64,000 bases of DNA from contig LGRX02035195.1 in NCBI GenBank assembly GCA_001247695.2, positions 1 through 64,000 on the forward strand. Direction: 5' to 3'. Below are positions 1 through 9,404 of the stretch, piece by piece (the first letter of the stretch is position 1; each line of letters begins with the position of its first letter). Origin of the DNA: Cymbomonas tetramitiformis. Lineage: Eukaryota > Chlorophyta > Pyramimonadophyceae > Pyramimonadales > Pyramimonadaceae. The notes beneath the pieces were generated by a model. That model was given only the letters and a program-made list of their open reading frames with translations. It did not search any database and was not told the origin of the DNA. Both the position numbers and the translations under genes were made by a program.

Positions 1-1
1 G

Positions 2-1603
2 GACGCTGGTGGGGTCGAGGACAGCATGACCCACCAGCTGGCCAAAGCTGGGGCCCCAGAGGAGATTCACGCACTGAATACTCACCCCCTGCAGGAAGAC
101 ACTGAGGAAGAAAGCATGCGCAGTCACCCACTGACGGAGGATGATGGTGACGACGATGATGGTGATGAAGCGTGTGGGGGTGACAACGACACGAGCATGG
201 GTGTCGGCCGTTGCAAGCGCATCCTGCGTGACGGGGGTGTGCTGTGGGCATCTCAGCTCGCTGCGGCTCATGATGAGGAAGGAGCGTTGCTGTTAGTCTT
301 CTACGCGTATCTGCGTGGCAAGCTTGTCAAGGTACTCGTGGACTCCGGTGCCTCGGACAACTTCGTGTCTGAAGACTGTGTACGACGTTGTGGCCTACGC
401 GTACGGCAGGGCCCGCGAATGAAGGTCACACTAGCGGACGGGTCGGTGAAGACCACAGGGGCTGTGGCCTACTCGAAGTTCACGGCCCCCACCGCAGCGG
501 GCTCCACCTATAATGAGTCGGCCATGGCCATGCGGGTGTTGCCACTCGGGATCCGAGTGGACGTGGTGCTGGGGGGAAATGGTTGCGTAGCCTTTCTCCC
601 ATCATGCTGGATTACGCCGGTCACGGCTCCGTGTCCTTCGCGCGCAGAACGAAGGGGGGGGGGTAAAGAGCTCGTGACCATCGCCGGCTGCAACCCGGGT
701 AAAAGTGCTGGTGGACGCGGAGACAACTGTGCTGGACTCATCGATGAGGTCTTCCTGACGGCTGTGCAGCTGCGTAAACACCTCCTGTACGCAGAGACTC
801 AGAGGCTCACGGGCGACGCCTCCGCTCAGCCGGCGTGGCTTATGATGGCGCGCAGGGACGGCAGCGAGCACGATTCGGCCTTCGCTGCTACTGCAGCCGG
901 AGATCATCCCGACGCGGAACTCCTCGCGGTCGAGGCCGAAGCAGTATGCCTCTCGGTGGACACTGCAGCTGATGCGAAGCCTGTGGCCAGCACCCAGGTG
1001 AAGCTGGAACCCCCGGATACTGGGGGCACCGCCAAAGACATCCCACAGGACACGAGGGACGCCAAGGTGGCACCCCGCTGGAAGGAGAAGTTCCGGGCAC
1101 TCTTCGAGGAGTTCTCCGAGGAGCTGCGTGCCGCCCTCCCCATGATGTCCAAACTGCGGCGGTCGATGGAGGATGAGGCCAGAGTCACCCTTAAGCCAGA
1201 CAAGGAGGGAGGACCTCCATTTCGCCGTCTCTACCGCATGTCTGTGGAAGAGCTTCGGCAACTGCGGGAACGCATCGAGCAGCTGGTGGAAAAGGGCTAC
1301 ATCAGACCCTCATCCAGTCCTTACGCGGCACCATGTCTCATGGTACCCAAACCGGGCCAGCCTAACACGCTGCGCCTGGTGGTGGCCTACCGCCAGCTGA
1401 ACTCTCAAACAGTGAGAGATCGGTACCCGCTGCCGGACATTCAGTTGATGTTCGACGAGATGCAGGGTGCCACCCACTTCTCCTCTTTCGACGCCGTGGA
1501 TGGATTCTGGCAAGTCCCCATGGCTGAGGAAGACGTGGAGAAGACAGCATTCACCACCCAGATGGGCTCCTACGAGTGGCTGGTGATGCCACAGGGATTG
1601 TAG
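2..1603 (+). CDS. Ty3 pol, part 1: aspartic protease and N-terminal reverse transcriptase (partial, ends at in-frame TAG)
   Basis: The frame is already open at the window edge, so the true start is upstream. The retropepsin active-site motif VDSGASDNFV lies at about 340-370 and is followed by a beta-rich segment. RT begins near 1190 with the Ty3 pattern of a proline/arginine stretch, then EKGYIRPSSSPYAAP (about 1290-1330), LRLVVAYRQLN, FSSFDAVDGFWQVP (catalytic D) and the MPQGL turn. The next codon is TAG (1601-1603), yet the same frame continues with the expected NSPSQYQRRM. The TAG sits where related elements usually have glutamine, so it is either a CAG-to-TAG nonsense mutation or a read codon. 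The N-terminal acidic part is probably the gag-protease linker. Confidence 0.85.
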   Translation, partial: DAGGVEDSMTHQLAKAGAPEEIHALNTHPLQEDTEEESMRSHPLTEDDGDDDDGDEACGGDNDTSMGVGRCKRILRDGGVLWASQLAAAHDEEGALLLVFYAYLRGKLVKVLVDSGASDNFVSEDCVRRCGLRVRQGPRMKVTLADGSVKTTGAVAYSKFTAPTAAGSTYNESAMAMRVLPLGIRVDVVLGGNGCVAFLPSCWITPVTAPCPSRAERRGGGKELVTIAGCNPGKSAGGRGDNCAGLIDEVFLTAVQLRKHLLYAETQRLTGDASAQPAWLMMARRDGSEHDSAFAATAAGDHPDAELLAVEAEAVCLSVDTAADAKPVASTQVKLEPPDTGGTAKDIPQDTRDAKVAPRWKEKFRALFEEFSEELRAALPMMSKLRRSMEDEARVTLKPDKEGGPPFRRLYRMSVEELRQLRERIEQLVEKGYIRPSSSPYAAPCLMVPKPGQPNTLRLVVAYRQLNSQTVRDRYPLPDIQLMFDEMQGATHFSSFDAVDGFWQVPMAEEDVEKTAFTTQMGSYEWLVMPQGL

Positions 1604-2095
1604 AATTCCCCGTCACAGTACCAGCGGAGGATGCAGAGAGCCTTAGGACACTTACCTTTCGTCCGAATCTTCATCGACGATGTGGTGGTGTTCTCGAAGG
1701 GTGGAGACCAAGAACACTACGACAACGTCCGTACCTTCCTTCAGACCTGTCGCGAGAAAGGAGTATACCTCAAGGCCTCTAAGGCGCAGATGCTGAAGGA
1801 GTCTTTGAGGTTTCTTGGGCACACCCTGTCCAGCGAGGGCTGCAAGCCGCAGCACGACAAGGTGGCGGCAGTGCGCGACTGGCCGGCGCTGGAGAATGTC
1901 ACTCACGTCCGGCAGTTCCTGGGCCTAGCCGGTTATTATCGTCGGTTCATTCACTGTTTCTCCGACATCGCGCAGCCCCTCACCATGCTCACCAAGAACG
2001 AGGTGGAGTGGAGATGGGGCCCTGAGCAGCAGTGGGCCTTCGAAGAGCTGAAAGCAGCACTGGTGGACGCCCCGTTCTGGCCCTGCCGAACGTGA
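1604..2095 (+). CDS. Ty3 pol, part 2: reverse transcriptase palm/thumb
   Basis: This continues the frame after the TAG. It carries the catalytic FIDD box (VRIFIDDVVVFSKG, about 1660-1700), the FLGHTLSSEG motif and the VRQFLGLAGYYRRFI connection typical of Ty3 RT. It ends at TGA (2093-2095) only because of a frameshift: the expected sequence APVLALPN is in the next frame from about 2085, which a single extra C in the C-run there would restore. The deletion may be real or a homopolymer assembly error. Confidence 0.85.
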   Translation, partial: NSPSQYQRRMQRALGHLPFVRIFIDDVVVFSKGGDQEHYDNVRTFLQTCREKGVYLKASKAQMLKESLRFLGHTLSSEGCKPQHDKVAAVRDWPALENVTHVRQFLGLAGYYRRFIHCFSDIAQPLTMLTKNEVEWRWGPEQQWAFEELKAALVDAPFWPCRT

Positions 2096-2360
2096 AGGCC
2101 GCAGCGGACGGATCAGCCCCCTTCGTGGTGCAGACCGACGCGAGTGGGGTGGCGCTGGGTGGAGTCCTGATGCAGGACTGTGGTGAAGGACTTAAGGTGA
2201 TAGCCTACGAGAGCCGGCAGTTCTCCGCGGCTGAGCAGAACTACCACACGGGCGAGAGGGAGCTCTGCGGACTTCACCACTGCACCACGGTGACCTGGCG
2301 GCACTACCTGATCTTCACCGCCTTCAAGCTGCAAGGCGACCACCGGCCACTGGAACGAAT
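2086..2360 (+). CDS. Ty3 pol, part 3: RNase H
   Basis: The retroviral-type RNase H reads VQTDASGVALGGVLMQ (first catalytic D) at about 2130-2175, then YESRQFSAAEQNYHTGERELCGL with the catalytic E, then LQGDHRPLE with the third acidic residue. After GDHRPLE the frame is lost by an apparent 4-base insertion near 2355, and the expected continuation beginning WLMEPGRELSRRQARW appears in the next frame. RNase H degrades the RNA strand of the RT hybrid. Confidence 0.8.
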
Positions 2361-4342
2361 GGCTGATGGAGCCGGGGAGGGAGCTGAGTCGGCGGCAGGC
2401 ACGATGGTACATGGATCTCGTGGAGGTGGGGGTCCCCCGCATGGAGTACGTGAAAGGGGCCCTGCTACTGGTTCCAGACGCCTTGTCACGGCGACCCGAC
2501 TACTCAGCAAAGACACCTCGGGAGGGCTTGAAGGAGGCCGGCATTCTCGACGCTAAGTCGGACCTCCCGAAAGACCCCCTCTCTGTGTTGGACACCTCCG
2601 ACCTCTTTGAGGAGGGCCCAGCCTTGGGCACCCTGACCCAGCTTGCTGAGGTGAACAGCTGGTTGGACGCGGTGGACACTCTGCAGCTGGCGGAGTTGGC
2701 TATGGAGTCCCAACTTGGTGCCAAGGAGCTTCGAGCCCCGCACCATTGCGAGGACCTCCCAATAGAGGTTGCAGCGGGTGCTGGGGGGGTGCAGATGCAG
2801 CACCCTGGCGCGGATCTCCCGACGGAGGTCACATCAGACGCTGGAGGGGTGCAGATGCAGCACCCTGGCGCGGATCTCCCGACGGAGGTCACATCAGACG
2901 CTGGAGGGGTGCAGATGCAGCACCCTGGCGCGGATCTCCCGACGGAGGTCACATCAGACGCTGGAGGGGTGCAGATGCAGCACCCTGGCGCGGATCTCCC
3001 GACGGAGGTCACATCAGACGCTGGAGGGGTGCAGATGCAGCACCCTGGCGCGGATCTCCCGACGGAGGTCACATCAGATGTTGGAGGGGTGCAAACTGAG
3101 CCCCCCGGCGCGAACCACCTGACGGAGGTCACAGCGCCCCCCACGAGAGGGGCGACGCTGGCGTTTCAGCGTGCTTCCCTGAAGAAGAGTACAAGGGCTC
3201 TTCGGGGGGCTTTCAAGTCCCTTCGCGCAATGGGACGGTCCAAGCTACCAGGAAAGGCGGCATTGGAAATGCCAGCGGAGGCCTCAGAGCAACCTTGTGG
3301 CGTGGTGGCCTCACGCACCCGGTCAAAAACTGGGTTACCTCCTGCGGGAGGGACGTCGGGGTGCCAAGCACCCATAGCGCCTGCACAAACTCCGCCGCAG
3401 GTGTCAGCCAAGGTCCCTATGGAGCGCCCCAGCGGCACGGTGACCTCTCGCTCGCGGTCGAACACCAAATCGCCGCCCCAGCAAGAGGCAGCAAAGCCGG
3501 CGACACCTCCGACGGTGGTTCTGACTGACGCCCCCAGGACGAGGAAGCCCCCTGCGAAGAGCGCGTCTCAATCGCGGAGGGAATCGACGGGGCGGTTGCA
3601 CCAGGCATTGTTCGAACGGCTACAGTCGAAATACGGGAAGTTCGACGTGGATGCCTGTCGCGGACCAAAAGGCCGCGGTCAGCTGGTGGACAAATACTGG
3701 GAAAACTGCCTAAAGGAGCAGTGGAGAGGACTTCACGTGTGGTGCAGCCCCCCACATGACAGCGACCATCTCACCATCGAGGCTGTACTCCGCACCTACG
3801 TGCATGAGTGGCGGCAAGACCCCGAGAACACCTCTGCAGTGTTCCTGCTGCCGGACCTACAGTCGCGCATGCCGCAGTGGAGGAAGCTTTTCAGACGCGC
3901 GGGGATGCGTATTGAGGAGGTCATCCCCACACATGACTCTCAGGGGAATCCCACCCAACTGTTTAAGGGAACAGCTGGAGTGCTGCAGGACCTCCCATGG
4001 CCGATGCTGGTGGTGTATGCTCCACCCTCGAGGTCAAGACCGCAGAGGATTCGACACCAGCAAGTGCCCCCGCCAATTGTTGATGCAGGCAAGGCGTCAA
4101 AGATGCGGGACGCGCAGGGCACCGTTTCTGGAGGAGATTTCCTTGAGGCCCTGCGGGACGAGTACAGCCGAGACGGGCCCCTTCGTACTCTGTGGGAGCA
4201 AGTACAGTCAGCTCCCCATCACAGCACGAAGCACTTCTGCATTGTTGGCGAAGTGCTGTGGCGGGTAGCTGCGGGGCACTACCAGCTGGTCCTGGGTGAG
4301 GACTCACCCCTCCGGGAGATTGTGTTCCGCGAAGCCCACGAC
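2361..4342 (+). CDS. Ty3 pol, part 4: RNase H end, repeat linker, adenine-MTase-like domain, integrase N-terminus (cut by hAT insertion)
   Basis: It opens with the end of RNase H (VKGALLLVPDALSRRPDY). A linker with about six copies of a 20-residue repeat (PTEVTSDAGGVQMQHPGADL) follows, then a basic, proline-rich stretch. At about 3598-4030 comes a fold resembling phage Dam-type N6-adenine methyltransferases: KYGKFDVDACRGPK, then VWCSPPHDSD at the position of the catalytic (D/N)PP(Y/F) box, then AVFLLPDLQSRMPQW. The box reads SPPH rather than NPPY/F, so activity is doubtful. The domain is followed by the integrase zinc-binding N-terminus, interrupted after EAHD by the hAT element at 4343; the integrase resumes at 6125. 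Confidence 0.75.
2741..3140 (+). repeat. 60-bp in-frame tandem repeat inside the Ty3 polyprotein
   Basis: Six copies of a 60-base unit, the central ones nearly identical and the outer ones diverged. The unit length is a multiple of three, so each copy adds 20 residues (PTEVTSDAGGVQMQHPGADL) to the linker between RNase H and the adenine-MTase-like domain. Confidence 0.95.
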
Positions 4343-4774
4343 CAGGGTAGAAGTCTTACCGTGGCGGCCGGCCCAGCCGTAGAGAGCATCGGTCCGGGCC
4401 GGAATGGGGCCGATAGCAATCTGGGTTGCGGGCCGCTGGCATTAGTGGGTGAAAAGACCCGATTTTCCCTCGGCCAATTTGACCGAAATCTGGCCGTGCG
4501 CCTTCCGTGCTGGGGTTGAACCTTATCCCTCCCCGGGCCGCCTAGGCCGAAATCGGGCCGTTCGTCGAAAATACGAAAAAGTTCCAAGACACTAAATTGT
4601 TCTCAGGGCTTCCATCGAGTCACCTCGCTTGTTCACATTCACTCTCAGAGACCATTCCTCACGCACGAGACGACACGACAGCTCACATAAGCTCACACAG
4701 GTCATCTCGTACCATCGTATTCCACAGAGGACTAATACACGCATTGCGTGAGTGGGACTTCTGGGAACTTCACT

Positions 4775-5299
4775 ATGCGCGATTTTCGTTTTCTCACGCT
4801 TGTTATATATTTTTTCGCGGCATCAGATTTTTGCGCTCCTTTTTCGTGGGGGGGAGATCCCAACACCGTTGAGAATCAAGGCGCGTGTGATACAGCGGAC
4901 CTGTGCTGGGATCTTGTTCTTGACACAACGAATGAAACCGGTCCGAGTATTTTAATTGAGACCAACAGGAGTGATGAGATCAGCTTCCCACGGATTTATT
5001 TTCAGAGGGTTCGTGTCCTTACGCATCCCGACTCCAGTTGGGGTCATGATGAGATCAGGATGGTGGTCGACTTGAGTTCTGAAGCCACCACTGACTTGCA
5101 GACAACCGATCAAACAGTTTTTCAAAGTAATGACGGCAATTTTGCGTTGGCAACTGATGACAAGTGGTACATTGGGAAATACAGATACACCAGCCTGACA
5201 GGTGCCCAAGCAGGGTTGAAAGCAGTGTATTATGCTGATGATGGATTATTATATTTCCACAGAGGAATATGGCGTGAAAGGAAAGTGGATAATCCTTAA
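4775..5299 (+). CDS. Small secreted protein carried inside the hAT element, unknown function
   Basis: This encodes about 174 residues. The N-terminus MRDFRFLTLVIYFFAASDFC looks like a classical signal peptide: a basic start, a hydrophobic core and small residues before a likely cut near residue 20. An upstream in-frame ATG at 4748 would add nine polar residues before the signal, so 4775 is preferred. The mature part is acidic and probably beta-rich, with a close cysteine pair (GACDTADLC) and NET and NRS N-glycosylation sequons, consistent with an extracellular or luminal protein. It ends at TAA. I do not recognise a family. It is the only good reading frame in the element and may be captured cargo. 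Confidence 0.55.
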   Translation: MRDFRFLTLVIYFFAASDFCAPFSWGGDPNTVENQGACDTADLCWDLVLDTTNETGPSILIETNRSDEISFPRIYFQRVRVLTHPDSSWGHDEIRMVVDLSSEATTDLQTTDQTVFQSNDGNFALATDDKWYIGKYRYTSLTGAQAGLKAVYYADDGLLYFHRGIWRERKVDNP

Positions 5300-5560
5300 G
5301 AAAGCACCGCAGAAGAAGGAATAGATGTTCACTAGCTCAAACATTTTTTGATGTATGATTTCAGATTTTTGTTTCTTATGATTTTACATGATTTTAGTTT
5401 GTTATCTTTAACTTGCGACCAAGCATTGTAATTGATTGGTAGAATTTCGATGGATCATACTAATAATCGCTTACGCACTTCGAAAGAATTGTCAAGGGAG
5501 ACGTAATTAGATAATCGAATCAACAGTTACGAAAAAGAAGCTAATTACCATCCTTGCGTG

Positions 5561-5930
5561 CGACATATGTCGCTAGAATGATAGGGTTTACTGATCGGGT
5601 GATACCATACGCATCACTTATCCGATCGTCCCGTAGTTTGGCGGCACGTGTAGAGGAGATCAATACCGTCGTTTTAAGCTATCGAACGTAGGCAGGCGGC
5701 CAGTTTACATTCCAATCGGAAATTTTAGGGAAACGTGCGACATATGTCGCCAGAATGATAGGGTTTACTGATCGGGCCATGACATACACATCACTTATCC
5801 AATCGTCCCGTAAGTTGGTGTCACACGTAGAGGGGTTCAATACCGTCATTTCAAGCTATCGAACGTAGGCATGCGGTCAGTTTACAGCCTATTCGAAAAT
5901 TTTAGGAAAACGCGCGATATGCCGAAAAAG
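5561..5930 (+). repeat. 177-bp tandem repeat, two copies plus a remnant, inside the hAT element
   Basis: The segment starting CGACATATGTCGC recurs 177 bases apart (5561 and 5738), with recognisable homology along the unit, including ATAGGGTTTACTGATCGGG and AGCTATCGAACGTAGGCA. A third, truncated start occurs near 5912. CGACATATGTCG is itself a palindrome. The repeat lies between the secreted-protein gene and the right end. Confidence 0.9.
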
Positions 5931-6124
5931 CAAAATTTTCATGTTGGCCGAAACCGGGCCGCCAAACAAGTCTGGTCAACCGAGACCCGTAAATCGTTGG
6001 ACAAGCCGGCCGAAGGCTGGCCGTGCATATTTCATGGCCTGACCGCGCTGGCCGAAATCGGGCCATCGAAATTTTGAATATCGGGCCGCAATCAATTTTG
6101 GAAGACTTCTACCCTGCCCACGAC

Positions 6125-7892
6125 TCCCTGGCAGCGGGTCACACAGGGCGCGACAAGACACTTGAAAGGGTTCTTCGTCGATTCTGGTGGAAGAACGCCT
6201 CGGATGATGTGGGGGCTTGGGTGGCGTCCTGCCCCACTTGCCAGGCTGTGAAACCCCGATCGTCATACCCTGATGGACTGCTTAACCCGCATTCGATCCC
6301 GTCGCGAAACTGGCAGGACGTGGGTGTGGACTTTGTCACCGGTCTACCTTTGACCGAGCAAGGGAACGACGCGTTCGTCGCCTTCACCTGTAAGCTCTCG
6401 AAGATGGTCCACGTGGTCCCCATTAACTTCGGGGACAGCTCAGCAGCCACTATTGCTCGCATCTACTTCGACACCGTGTGGAGGCAGCATGACGCGCCTA
6501 TGAAAATTGTCAGCGACCGGGACCCACGCTTCCAAGACGCGTTCTGGAAAGAGCTGATGCGGTTGATGGGGGTCAAGGTGGCAATGACCACCCCTTACAA
6601 CCCCCGATCTGATGGTCAAGCGGAGCACACCAACCGAGTCGTGGAGGATATGCTTCGCTCCTTCGTCGATGATAGTCCGGAGGACTGGGACCTGTACGCC
6701 ACCAACGTCGAGTTTGCTATCAACGACTCGCGCAGTGACGTAACCGGTTTCACCCCCTTCGAGTTGTGCTATGGTGTGTCACCCATGTCACAGCTTGACA
6801 TGTTTCTAGAAGCTGCCCAGTCTACCGATGGGCGACGCAAAGGAGGGGTGGGGACTGCACATGAATGGGCGTTTCGTTTTTCGTCGCAGCTGCGGGACGC
6901 GCGGGGTAGACTGGAGTTGGCACAGCAGCGGCAGCGAGATCTCTTCGATCAGCGCCATGGGCAGCGGGAGTATGCGGTGGGGGACCTCGTCTGGGTAGAA
7001 GCCAAGCACCTCACGGAGAAGCTCATGGACAGGTCCCTTTGCAGGAAGCTCAGCAAGCGCTGGCATGGGCCGTTGGCGGTAACGGAGCGGTTCTACAGTG
7101 ACATGCAGGCGGGTCTTCCGGAGGCAGACCGAGGTGCTCCGGTGGCTTATCGACTGCAGCTCCCCCCACGCTGGCGTATACATGATGTGTTCGCACAACA
7201 TCGACTGAAGCCATACGTGGGAGGGGCAGATGCGTTCGCGTCACGCCGACAGCCAGCAATCCCAGAGGCGGTGATAGTTGATGGACAACGCGAGGCCCAT
7301 GTGGATCGCATTCTGGCTCGACGAGTTCGCATCTCCCGAGGAAAGGAGATTGTGGAATGGAAGGTACGCTGGACGGGCTACTCAAAGGCCCACGATTCGT
7401 GGAGGACTCGAGACAAGCTGGAGCGTGGAGCACCTCTGCAGCAGCTTAAGGACTTTGAGACCGAACGTCTGGCCATGGAGGGCCAGGTACGTGACGCTGC
7501 ATTACGTCGTCGAGAGCAACGCCGCGATACACCCAGTTCTGCTGCGGTGGCGTCAGGTGCCTCTTTAGCCTACCTGTTGGTGAGACCCTGGGAGGAGGAG
7601 TTTGAGAACCCCACCGACGAATGCCTTCCTTGGGAACAACGTGGAATGACGAGAGAGGGCGAGGTCACCTATGTCACTACCCTCGCTGCACTTGATACTC
7701 GGCCAGTACGGATATTGGTATTGTTCAGTGGAACAGGCTCCGTGGAAAAGGAGTTTGCCCGCTGCTTCCCAGCCTCGAGATCGGTAACTCTGGACGCTGA
7801 CCCGCTTTGGCGGCCGACTCACGTGACGGCCATTGAGAGCTGGGATTATTGGAGGTATCCCCCAGGGTACTTCGACGTGGTATGGGCAAGCC
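6125..7892 (+). CDS. Ty3 pol, part 5: integrase, chromodomain and start of the cytosine-MTase-like domain
   Basis: It resumes the integrase after the hAT insertion. The zinc finger finishes with H (AAGHTG) and CPTC. The DDE core follows: D in VGVDFVTGLP, D in IVSDRDPRFQ, and E in SDGQAEHTNRVVEDML. A GPY/F-like module (RWHGPLAVTERF) leads to a chromodomain at about 7288-7460 (VDRILARRVR, then VEWKVRWTGYSKAHDSW), which in chromoviruses steers integration to marked chromatin. A linker follows, then the AdoMet-binding motif I of a C5-MTase fold, VLFSGTGSVEKEF (about 7713-7755), and YFDVVWASP at the start of motif IV. The frame is lost at 7892. Confidence 0.88.
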
Positions 7893-8355
7893 CCCTTGTA
7901 CCCAGTACAGTCAGGCCCGCACCACTGGAGGTCCGCCCGATTTCGTTACAGCGGACGCGTGCGTACAACGCACCCTAGACATCATCGAGTATCTCCGTCC
8001 TCAACACTGGTTTGTGGAGAACCCGATGGGCCGTTACCCTGACGCCCTGCGTTTCAGGCCAGTAATGAGCCATTTACCGGCGCCCCTCACTTGCACCTAC
8101 TGCATGTATGGGAAACGATACATGAAACCTACGTGTATATGGGCGAGCTCGCCTCCGCCCGAACCCTTACTGCAATGCTCTGCAGCGACTCCTTGTTCGC
8201 ATCGACGTGCAACAGGAGTTCACCCTGATACTGCACAACTGGGACCGAGTGGTCATCGGAAGGGGATGCAGAAGTCACACGCAGTGTATCCAGTTCCAGA
8301 GGGTCTACTGCGGCATCTGTTCCAGCACTTGACTTTTGGAGGCACAGGAAAGTAA
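7893..8355 (+). CDS. Ty3 pol, part 6: catalytic half of the cytosine-MTase-like domain
   Basis: In the next frame from the C-run at about 7890, the sequence continues PPCTQYSQARTTGG, giving the C5-MTase motif IV with its catalytic-type PPC cysteine. WFVENPMG (motif VI, ENP where bacterial enzymes have ENV) is at about 8010-8030, followed by CTYCMYGKRYMKPTCIW (about 8090-8140). One extra C in the run would join the two halves, so the break falls exactly at the catalytic loop. The frame ends at TAA 8353-8355, about 50 residues after a less conserved tail. The target base and activity are inferred from the motifs only. Confidence 0.8.
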
Positions 8356-8372
8356 ACGATGTTACGGTCATA

Positions 8373-9402
8373 CAGTAAGTCGCGGTCTATAAGAAGCCGG
8401 CGAATTTTCGCTAGCGCTAGCGGCTTAATACGGACGGACCGAAATTTTGGGCTTAGCGATGCCGATTTCTTATTGGTGCACATACGAAAATCTTCTTGTA
8501 GCGCGAAATATTTCTTAATCGTGCATCATCCAATTCCCCGATCTGATCTAGCGTGTGAGGTTTCTTATTTAAGTATTAATGAATGATGCATTGTAGATCA
8601 AACGTACCGTAACGATTTATTATTGAATGCCAGATTGCCAGTGATGCACCTACTATATCTATAACGTGTCTCAGGCTCGTCCTAGCCTACGTGATTTCTT
8701 ATTAGGGGCCTTAGACGTCCGGGGTCAACTTCAAGGTCTACTATGGGGTGGACGACCGTAAAGCGAGCCACTGCCTCGGTGAAGTGAGGTATGTTGATGG
8801 TCTGCCTGAGGCTGAAATGGCTAACGCCACAGATGGTTTTTGGGTAGCACTACAGAAGGCAAAGTAGGTTGGTTTATCACATTGCTGAATGCGATGGTTA
8901 TGCTAAGTGATGTTAGGATGAGACACTCGACTGCACTATAAGACCAGACTGGATGTATGGGTACTGTAAGTCCAGGCTGGATAGTATATGTGCTGTAAGA
9001 CCAAACTGAATAGTATATGTACTGTACGACCAAGCTGGATACTATAACTATGTACAGTAACATGCCCAACTCTCGCTATTATCATAGTCGCATTATATAT
9101 ATGCTTAAATATTCCCCGTGCGAAATTAACTTAGTCATAATGCTAATGTGTGATATATCAACCACGATAAAGACCGCTATACTTTTCCGTGCTGCTTAAT
9201 TTCGATAATTTCTGAAAAGATATGTGTAATATGCGTATAGGGTTCGGTGAACCTAGCGTCTCGATTTCTTAATAAGGGGGGTTTTCACATCTCTGGTTTG
9301 AAATTGCTTGCGGGTGGTTTCTTATGGGTTTCTTAGTTTTTGGCGAGAAATCCAGCGGGTGGTTTCTTGTAGGTACCGTTTCTTATAGACCGCGACTTAC
9401 TG
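8373..9402. mobile_element. TA-flanked inverted-repeat element (1030 bp), Tc1/mariner-like by its ends
   Basis: The terminal inverted repeats match over 23 bases and begin CAGTAAGTCGCGGTCTATAA at both ends, with a TA dinucleotide on each side (8371-8372 and 9403-9404). TA duplications are the Tc1/mariner hallmark. No transposase frame is visible. TTTCTTA(T) recurs subterminally on both sides. A 30- to 36-bp repeat containing CTGGATAGTATATGTACTGTA occupies 8935-9055. It sits 17 bases after the Ty3 stop codon. Confidence 0.85.
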
Positions 9403-9404
9403 TA

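Larger units (their letters stand above)
4343..6116. mobile_element. Non-autonomous hAT-type DNA transposon (1774 bp) inserted in the Ty3 integrase
   Basis: The terminal inverted repeats are CAGGGTAGAAGTCTT at both ends. An exact 8-bp target-site duplication, CCCACGAC, flanks it (4335-4342 and 6117-6124). Removing the element plus one duplication restores the integrase frame. An 8-bp duplication with CAGGG ends is characteristic of hAT. Subterminal copies of a GGCCGAAATCGGGCC-like motif occur near both ends (4450-4570 and 5940-6090) and are candidate transposase-binding sites. No transposase is encoded. The interior holds a secreted-protein gene and a 177-bp tandem repeat. The MITE at 16906-17091 is a relative. 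Confidence 0.92.
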
